DNA of 64,000 bases from Zantedeschia hybrid cultivar (taxonomy: Eukaryota > Streptophyta > Magnoliopsida > Alismatales > Araceae), in NCBI GenBank assembly GCA_030544215.1, contig JARZZO010000004.1, forward strand, positions 49,279,980 to 49,343,979, in the 5' to 3' direction. A program made the translations under genes and the position numbers. Below the pieces are notes generated by a model. That model did no database searches. It saw only the letters and a program-made list of their open reading frames with translations, and was not told where the DNA came from. Below, piece after piece: positions 57,385 to 64,000 of this stretch (positions within the stretch are counted from its first letter, which is position 1; the number at the start of each line of letters is the position of its first letter).

Positions 57385-60201
57385 TCAACTGGGAGGGGGA
57401 GGTGGCCCCATCGTGCTCGGCCCTGCCTGGCCAGAAGACATGGCGACACTGGCAGTAAAAGCACTGGTCAGACCACGCTCCTGGGCACGCTGCCGAGCAC
57501 GCATGTACCTCTCCTCCACACTCCGGCGCTCGTGCTCAGCAATCCCTAACTGAACTCGGAGGGAGGCCATCTCTAAATCCATCTTCTGCCGCTCCTGCCT
57601 CTCCCGCTCTCGCTCCTCGGTAATGAACCCCAGTCGAGACTGGAGGTGTGAAAGCTCTCGAGGAAGATCTCCAGTCGATAGTCGGGCCACCTGCTCCTCC
57701 AGAGCCCAGATCCGCGCCGCATCGGCCTCAGCACGAGCAGCTACAGCACGAGAACGCTCCAGCTCCGCTTTAGCCCTCTGAAGGGCTTCCTGAAGCTCAG
57801 CAACCTGAAGGGAAGTCATTGTTAGCTCAAGGCAATCAATTAAATAATCAAAATCAAAATTCAAAGAGTCGAAGAACTTACCCGAGCAGCCCGGTCCTCC
57901 TCCGCAAGAGAAGCCCGGTGGATAGCAGAGGCGAGCTGGCTTTGGAGGTCAACCAGAGCGGCATCATGAGCAGCAGAGGAAGAAGATGAAGCTCCGAAGG
58001 AAGGGGGGGCCGCCTGGGTGTAGACGGCTCGCTGCACCAAAAGACCACTGTCAGTGTCAATCGCCAAAATAATTAATTAATTAAAACATGCATTCATAAA
58101 CATGCATACATACCAGGTCAAATAACTCTTTCTAGACTTGTTCTAGCTGGGCCTCCGCATCATGTAGGCGGGCCCGGAGGTCGATGATGACCGCGTCACG
58201 TGCATCCTGCATATCACACATAAATACATTCATTCACAAACATAAATCAAGATAATAATAAAATTAAAGACGTATGAAAGTATACTTACATCAAGTGGTC
58301 GGAGGAGCCGAAGTTGATCGGCGTAGTGGGCCCGGTACTGTTGGAGGTAGGCCTCGCTACTCTCCGCCAGGGACTCCACCCGTACGCCTCGGCGGTGCCA
58401 GTCCTCGTACTGCTCCAGGAACTTGGCACGCCAATCTGTGAGGGCTTGCTTGCCCCTCATGCTCCTCCCGACGTCCTCCGGGACCTCCTCGTCGATCCAT
58501 TCTTGATGGAGGCCCAGTGTCCTCATCACGAGCCGGAGGCGGAGGGGCTCGATCTCGTTCATACAGTGCAGCCACATCTGCCTGCCGAACCTCCTCCTGC
58601 CAGCCGTCACCCACGGCTGACCCTCCTCGCCCATACCAAGGTACGGGCGCCAGATCACCTGTATATAGATTAGGTGCATTCATTAAATAAATTGCATTTA
58701 AGGAATAAAAGATTGCATTTAATAAAATTGAACAAGTTAAAAACTTACCAGGAGCTCTGGGTAATCCAAGAACTGACGGCGGAGGGCCGTCAGCTGGTGG
58801 TGCTGTGGGGCCGTATCCACGATTGGCTGCCAACGGCAGGCCAATGGGACAGCGCTGGGCCTTACGATCCGCGCTCTGCCGAGCGAGAAGTAATGGTAAC
58901 TCCAAATCTGCATTCATGAACATATAAGTTAGGAAAAAGCATCATATCATATCACATTGCATATCATAAACAAATAATAAATAACTTAATACCTGAAGGA
59001 ACGGCGAGAAGCCGCTGACAGTGGTCTCACGGTCCGGCGTGACCGCAGACAGATCGGCAAAGAGGTGGGCCAGAAGGGCCGCACCCCACGCGTACTCTCC
59101 TAAGCTATCTAAGTCATCTAGTAAATATAGGAATCTACAATGAATGTGGTCGCCCTTCGTACCGAAGAGCAACCGACCAAAGAAGAAAACTAGAAAGACC
59201 CTAAGCTGCCTATCTACCTCCTCCACCTGACTCGGGTCGCTACAATAAACGGCGGAAGATGACTCAGCTAACCTATCCCTAAACTCCTCCCGGGTCTCGT
59301 CAGACCGACGCCGGGGCTCATCTAGACCTAAAGAGGCCTCTACCTCAACCCTAGGAACCATCCTAGACTCCCTACCTAAGCTGGACACCTCTATCCCTAA
59401 TAGAGCCTCTGCCAATCCCTGATAGTTGGGGTAAGTAACCCCACTCACAGGTCGGCCCTCTACCATGAGGCCAGTGATCCTGACCACATCCTCTAGGGTG
59501 GGGACCATATGTCCCCACGGCATTAGGAAAGCACGGCTTTCCGCATGCCACCTCTCCCGCAGCACCTGCAAGAGGACCAAATCGAGCCAAAATGGCTCGA
59601 TATCTAATACCTCGCCGAACCCCATCCGGCGCAGGCGCGCCTTCTGGAAATCCGGGAGCCCTCTATAAGCCCCTATCACAAGGTCCCATGAGATTCTGGC
59701 CCTCATCACTCCCTGCAAATAAAAACATAAAAATAAGGTCAGTAATGAATAAAAAAACAGGAAAATCACTTCTGTTTTGAAAGGCGTCAGCACACACAGA
59801 CGTTTTTCAAAACACATCCACACGCCCTGACGCAATTCAAAATTATTTTCTGCCTAATTAAAAATTTGGAATTGATCTTGAAAGACGTCAGACCATGGTG
59901 ACGCCTTTTGAATGGCGTCACCTGGTCTAGACGCCTTTCAAGACCCGATTCCGGGTTCTTGAAAAACCCCGTTTTTTTCCCTCTTTTTCTCATCTCATTC
60001 ATCACATAGAGAGCTTACCGTGTGGAGGTCGCCCTCCTCTCCTTCTTCCATTGCCACGGGCGCCGGTGGAGGGATCTCTTCCTCCAAAAACGCCGCGGCT
60101 TCGGCTAGCACCGCTGGAATCTCCTCAAGGGCTTCTTCTTCGTGCCTTCGCCGCCTCTTGGCTAGAGCCTTAGTCTTCCTTGAGCCTTCACCGCATTCCA
60201 T
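57385..60201 (-). pseudogene. Antisense 7-exon gene: plant-mobile-domain-like protein with coiled-coil tail
   Basis: Exons: 60201-60019, 59712-58993, 58907-58749, 58658-58290, 58206-58114, 58031-57882, 57804-57385. All six introns have GT-AG ends and all are phase 0; joined length is 697 codons. Exon 1 is charged (MECGEGSRKT...). Exons 2-4 resemble the plant mobile domain (aminotransferase-like family): ISWDLVIGAYRGLPDF, FWLDLVLLQVLRERWH, GHMVPTLEDVVRITGLMVEG, then YHYFSLGRARIVRP. Exons 5-7 are Glu/Arg/Ala-rich with heptad-like spacing, a likely coiled coil, ending in a Pro tail. Exon 5 carries one in-frame TAG (58134-58132) where Gln is expected. It lies antisense between integrase and 3' LTR, where extra antisense ORFs are known in Tat elements. 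Function in the element is unknown. Confidence 0.75.
59776..59942. repeat. Interrupted palindromes in intron 1 of the antisense 7-exon gene (4 copies)
   Basis: Cores start at 59785, 59815 (CATC variant), 59886 and 59916; spacers AGCACACACA, CACACGCCCT, AGACCATGGT and ACCTGGTCTA. Neighbouring copies share an arm, so pairs can also fold into larger structures. Confidence 0.85.
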
Positions 60202-60864
60202 AGCTCAAGAAGGAAGAGTTTTGAGGGAAGGAGATCGCCGGAGTTCGAGATCGCCGGAGAGGTGAGGAGAGAGAAGGTTTTGGAAAAGTGAGGAAGAAAG
60301 GGGGGCCTTCGCGGGTCTGTAACGCAAAGGTTAAAAGGCGTCGACTCAGACAGACGCATTTTATGGCGCATAAGTTGAGGCGGCAAGGACAGCTGTTTGA
60401 AAAGTGTGAAACACGTCCACATGTCGTGACGCGTTTCAGATTGCCGCCAATTCTGGTCAGAGCCGTACAGGGGAAAAATGATGAAAAGCGTCTTACCTTA
60501 AAGACGCGTTTCAGGGGATTAATCACGGAATCAATGGCAGAATCCTGAAAAAAGTAGGAGAGAGAGTTGAAAGGCGTCAATGGTTGTAGACGCGATTTAA
60601 CCTTTAAATCAGGGTTTTGAGGATTAAATTGAATTTTTGGAAAAGGAATTATGGTTGAAAGGCGTCTGTCTGAGTGGACGTGTTTTACATTTAACAGAAC
60701 CCGAATTGTCAAATTTTCAGGAAAAATCAAGTTTTTACTAAAGAAAAAATCATGGGCACATCACAGAAAGTTAAGGAAAGATTTCAAGGCATGAAAAATC
60801 ATTCTTTATTCAATGAAATCCTTTATTACATCAAAAGATCTAGTCAAAAAGAGAAAGAGGACAT
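60202..60864. other. Spacer between the two antisense genes, rich in interrupted palindromes
   Basis: No gene is supported; open frames on both strands here are short and overlap the palindromes. Five copies of the 10-nt-spaced palindrome lie here with cores at 60339, 60414, 60489, 60575 and 60663. For the 7-exon gene this is the upstream (promoter) side. Confidence 0.6.
60332..60690. repeat. Interrupted palindromes between the antisense genes (5 copies)
   Basis: Cores start at 60339, 60414, 60489, 60575 and 60663; spacers GACTCAGACA, CACATGTCGT, TTACCTTAAA, AATGGTTGTA and TGTCTGAGTG. Confidence 0.85.
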
Positions 60865-62244
60865 TTAAGGAAGAATTTCATGAAGACTTTTGAGGTAAGG
60901 AAATTTTAATCCTCTATCTCTATCTTTAGAGGATTTTACACGGTAACTAAAGCCAAGGTTCCACAAAGTAGTGATGATTTGTATGGCTTCATAATCTTCG
61001 TCGGATTCCAAGTCACGCTTCTTGATTGGGGATGTGGGAGAGAACTCAGGGAATTCACGACGGCCCAAGCTAAGTTGAGTAAGGCACCGATGGGGATTGT
61101 ATAACACGAACTCGGTGGCTCCAATCAACTTGAGATCCGCTCCTGCTGCACGGCGCACCCAAATAGGCTTTCCAACAAGAGCGAGTGGAGATGAGTCGAA
61201 TATGTCGGATGTCAGGAGCTTCAGATACTCTCTCCAGTCGGCCCGGGTCTTGAGCTTTGGAACCTTGTTGACCATGTGCTCATTGAACTTTACAATGTTA
61301 GCAATGCAATGAATTGGACTATTCAAGAAGATTTGAGATGTATTCAGAGGCTTTTTCTTGTTGTACTCAAACTTGAAGTGAAGTTCAACCCATAGAGCAA
61401 AGAGTAACATGCACCTATAGGGAGGACGACCCACAGATGCTGCAGAAAGCCCGCTGTAAAGATGAGCCAAAAGTGCAGTGCTAATGGATTCACCTTCGAA
61501 GATTGCACAAATAGCACTAACCTGGTCATCTTCCAAGATGTTATCCTGCGCAGGGAAGAACAAGGCACCGGCAAGGCATGTAACGAAAGCTTTCGTCACA
61601 TCCTCCGCTTCATCCTCCCTTAGATCATCAATTTCATATAGAGCCCACTCAGCGAGCTTTGCAAGATTGATCCCCTTCTTGGTAAGGCATCCTTTAGCTT
61701 CTGAAGGATCCTTCATGATTGATGTCAACAATTGTTGACCGGTGATTTTCTCTCTTGTCAAAGCTATCTTATCTTTGTTATCTTTGGTCTTTGGGAGACC
61801 CAGTAGAAGCTCTGCCTCCTCTAAAAGGATTGTGCACTCGAAGTCTTGGAAGAAGAACGTATGAGTTTGGGGATGCCACCACTCGATCAAGGCACCCATA
61901 GCCGCCCAATCTACGTTCGAACTCTTGTAATTTTTGGCAAGCACCACAAGACCTTGAAGATTCCACTTGGATATAAACACTTGCATGGAAAGCTTAATAC
62001 TTTTTGCAAGTTTACGAATCCAAGGGAGAGAGGTGAACTTCCTTGGGCCAGGAAACATAGGATAATTCTAAAAAAAAAAAGGAAGAATATGAAGAACATC
62101 ACGAAGAACATGAATAGCAAGAACAAGAATTGAAGGGAAGTTGATTTAACTTACTTGAAGATTAGGATCTCTTCTGTTGAGGTGATTCTCTATGTCGGAA
62201 AACTTTTCTAGAGACATCTTCATCCTCTTGTTTGAAGAATCCAT
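60865..62244 (-). CDS. Antisense 2-exon gene, 430 aa, retroelement-associated domain
   Basis: Exon 1 62244-62155 (30 codons, starting MDSSNKRMKM), 88-bp GT-AG intron, exon 2 62067-60865 (400 codons plus stop); the intron is phase 0 and the joined frame is open. Exon 2 has MFPGPRKFTSLPWIRKLAKS, then DWAAMGALIEWWHPQTHTFF and ECTILLEEAELLLGLPKT, a pattern like the N-terminal part of plant-mobile-type and DUF7745-like proteins that sit in many plant LTR elements. It is convergent with pol and upstream of the 7-exon gene on the same strand. No catalytic residues can be named. Being intact while pol is broken is notable. An alternative reading would start exon 1 at the second or third Met. Confidence 0.65.
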
Positions 62245-63591
62245 CCCCTTTTTCGGAGTTCTTCCTTCTTGAAGCTTGGAAACCTTGGAAACTTTGAAGA
62301 AACCTTGAAACTTTGGAAGAAAACTCAACTTTGGATCTTTGGATTATGGTAGGATTGCTTGGGAACAACCTAAGGGTGTTTATATAGAAGGAATTGCGAT
62401 CCTAGGAAGACTTTTCCGGATTGGAAAAGGGATGTGCATTGGTAGAGTTGGAATTCGAGTAGAGAACAACCAGAAACCTGTTTCTGTAAGTAAAAGGCGT
62501 CGAGGAGCACTGCCGCGTTTCACCATTGAATAGCGTCTGCGCAACATGACGCGTTTAAATCATTTTGTCATTTTCCCGAAATTCCATGTTTTGGATGTTT
62601 AAATTGAATATTTGTTTGGAATTATTAATGATTTTGATTGCAGGAAAATCAAGAAAGTAAAGCTGGAAAATATCAAGAAGATCCCACTGTGGAATTTATG
62701 AAGTCTCGACCGTGGCTAAAAAGACGGTAATTTCTACCCTTGTATCATTCCATGTAAATCATCATTATTATATGATAAATATTTATTAGATCATATCAAG
62801 GACCTTGTGGTTTTGATGAAACTGGAATTTGAGTTTCCCTTCAACAAAAATAGTGATAATTCCAGAGAATTCTTAATCGCATGGATAGGCCGTTGGATTG
62901 TTAATTAGTGAGGACGATGGTTCCACTTTTGTGAAACGGTGTGTAGATAAACGAGCTTCAGCTTAGCACTGAATTACAAGAATTGGTATCTTGACTCATT
63001 AATGACAATTTAGCAATATTATCCTTGATTAATTTATATTTTATTTGACTTTATATTTTTCTTTTAGCCCAGCATGCATCATGTAGGACTTTGAAATTAT
63101 TGTGATAAGGATTAATTATTGATTAAGTTTCAGACCATTAAATCAAATAATTTCAACATGATATGAAATATTCCATTCTAAATTGAGTATCTTGATTATC
63201 TTTGAGGTTCGCTTGAAGATATCCTTGGAATTCTATCCTTTCTTGGACTCTTTATCCAATATTTCTTATTTTCTTTTTAAGATCCATCATGGCTGCAGCA
63301 CGTCCACATTGGCTGACAAACGCTCCCCATGATGAAACCTACAGTGTCTATGACCTGGGGTACTTCCTACTCCGAGGAGGTTGATCGACCTTATTTTATT
63401 TCCTTGTCTACCTCATCCAAACATGATTGATTCCATTGATCTCCTTGAACTATCTTCATTGATGATTTTGAGAAAAATTCTAAATCATGTGATGTTAAGA
63501 GCGTGTCTCATCACACCTTGGCATCACCTTTTCAGTACATTCCATTTCATTTCACTCCCTTGCAAAGACGATGCTGCCAAGGTGAGGCAGC
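62245..63591. other. Non-coding region before the 3' LTR of the Tat element
   Basis: Contains the upstream side of the 430-aa antisense gene, two interrupted palindromes (cores 62498 and 62534) and AT-rich DNA. The bases just before the LTR (GCCAAGGTGAGGCAGC) are the only polypurine-tract candidate and a weak one. Confidence 0.55.
62490..62560. repeat. Interrupted palindromes upstream of the 430-aa antisense gene (2 copies)
   Basis: Cores start at 62498 (right half GCCG) and 62534; spacers GAGGAGCACT and TGCGCAACAT. Confidence 0.8.
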
Positions 63592-64000
63592 TGTAGACAC
63601 GCTAATTTTGACATCATTTCGAGTAAATTTCATATCATATAATAATGCCTCAGAATGGTCTGATATTTAATCATTGATTAATTTTTATTAATCTTTTTGA
63701 GTGTCGGGTTTAACAGACATGTTTAAGTTAATTAATTGAATTGATTTTAACTCAAATTTCAGTTAAAATATGAAGAGGTCTAAAAGACGTCTACCTGTGT
63801 GGACGCCATTTAGATTTTATTCTTATTTTAACATTTAAATTTGAATTTTAATCAATTGATTAATTAATTAAAAGGCGTCTGTGAGAGTTGACGCGTTTTA
63901 GGTTTCCTAAGCTATTTCTACTTCTCTTCCGGATGTTTATCCTTATCTTAATTAGTGTAAAAGACGTCTGCACATGTAGACGCGTTTTAGCTAATACAGA
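63592..64000 (+). repeat. 3' LTR of the giant Tat element, start only
   Basis: TGTAGACACGCTAATTTTGA onward matches the 5' LTR with about half a dozen differences in 409 bp. It contains palindrome cores at 63788, 63876 and 63965. Cut by the window end. Confidence 0.88.

Larger units (their letters stand above)
33672..64000 (+). mobile_element. Giant Tat-lineage Ty3/gypsy retrotransposon with antisense genes, continuing past the window
   Basis: 5' LTR 33672-34999; PBS 35007; leader; gag 36031-39458; PR/RT/RNaseH/aRNH to about 44678; integrase 54910-56050; two antisense spliced genes 57385-62244; 3' LTR from 63592, cut by the window end. LTR copies at 33672 and 63592 differ at only about half a dozen positions over 409 bp, so they are the pair of one insertion. 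The duplicated RNase H with an archaeal-type second copy marks the Tat lineage. Nested inside are a same-family solo LTR (37748-39106) and a copia element (44679-54904). Left target duplication is probably CCTAA (33667-33671); the right copy is outside the window. Confidence 0.88.

Noticed and set aside
33859..63990. Claim that the interrupted palindromes are recombinase sites
   Set aside because: Arm and spacer design is similar, but no tyrosine or serine recombinase gene is visible in the window, so this stays only one of several possibilities.

Overview
This is a nuclear plant genome fragment, most likely from a monocot. The reasons are a GC-rich, three-exon gibberellin 20-oxidase gene with GT-AG introns, surrounded by nested plant-type LTR retrotransposons (Ty3/gypsy Tat lineage and Ty1/copia), an RTE-like LINE, CACTA-like and Mutator-like DNA elements, and AT-rich spacers. 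No prokaryotic or organellar features are visible. I cannot name the species.

Layout. 126-1311: a non-autonomous Mutator-like element with 10-bp target duplications, its centre filled with TA microsatellite. 3575-6832: a full-length but broken LINE (minus strand) with a 17-bp duplication. 8900-10990: relics of a Ty1/copia gag-pol. 12090-13058: a solo LTR with duplication AATAC. 13765-16130: a CACTA-like element with a large internal inverted repeat. 17218-23459: a complete gag-only (TR-GAG type) Ty3/gypsy element on the minus strand. It has 1123-bp LTRs, duplication AGTAC, no pol, and a 30-copy ~71-bp satellite array. The solo LTR at 12090 belongs to a related family.

24912-27077 (minus): the only apparently functional host gene, a GA20-oxidase of 379 aa. 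27.2-30.9 kb is spacer with a MITE candidate and hairpins. 30994-33671: a decayed Tat-type gypsy gag-protease, cut by the next element.

33672 to beyond 64000: one giant Tat-lineage gypsy element. Its order is 5' LTR (33672-34999), PBS, leader, gag, PR-G-patch-RT-RNaseH-aRNH, integrase, two antisense spliced genes, then the start of the 3' LTR (63592-). Two later insertions interrupt it. A solo LTR of the same family (37748-39106, duplication AAGAC) sits in gag. A 10.2-kb Ty1/copia element (44679-54904) sits in the integrase region. The antisense genes encode a 430-aa protein with a retroelement-associated DUF-like fold (62244-60865) and a 7-exon plant-mobile-domain-like protein with a coiled-coil tail (60201-57385).

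The most unusual signals are three. (1) A family of 26 short interrupted palindromes, TGAAAGGCGTC-N10-GACGCGTTTCA, is scattered through every kind of non-coding part of the giant Tat element; every copy has exactly 10 nt between the half-sites, and in the LTR comparison the spacer sequence varies more than the arms. (2) Four stem-loops in the copia leader share an 18-19-nt loop containing GTTTACCCG but have different, compensating stems. (3) The nonsense codons in the Tat element fit cytosine deamination at plant methylation contexts (CHG/CG).
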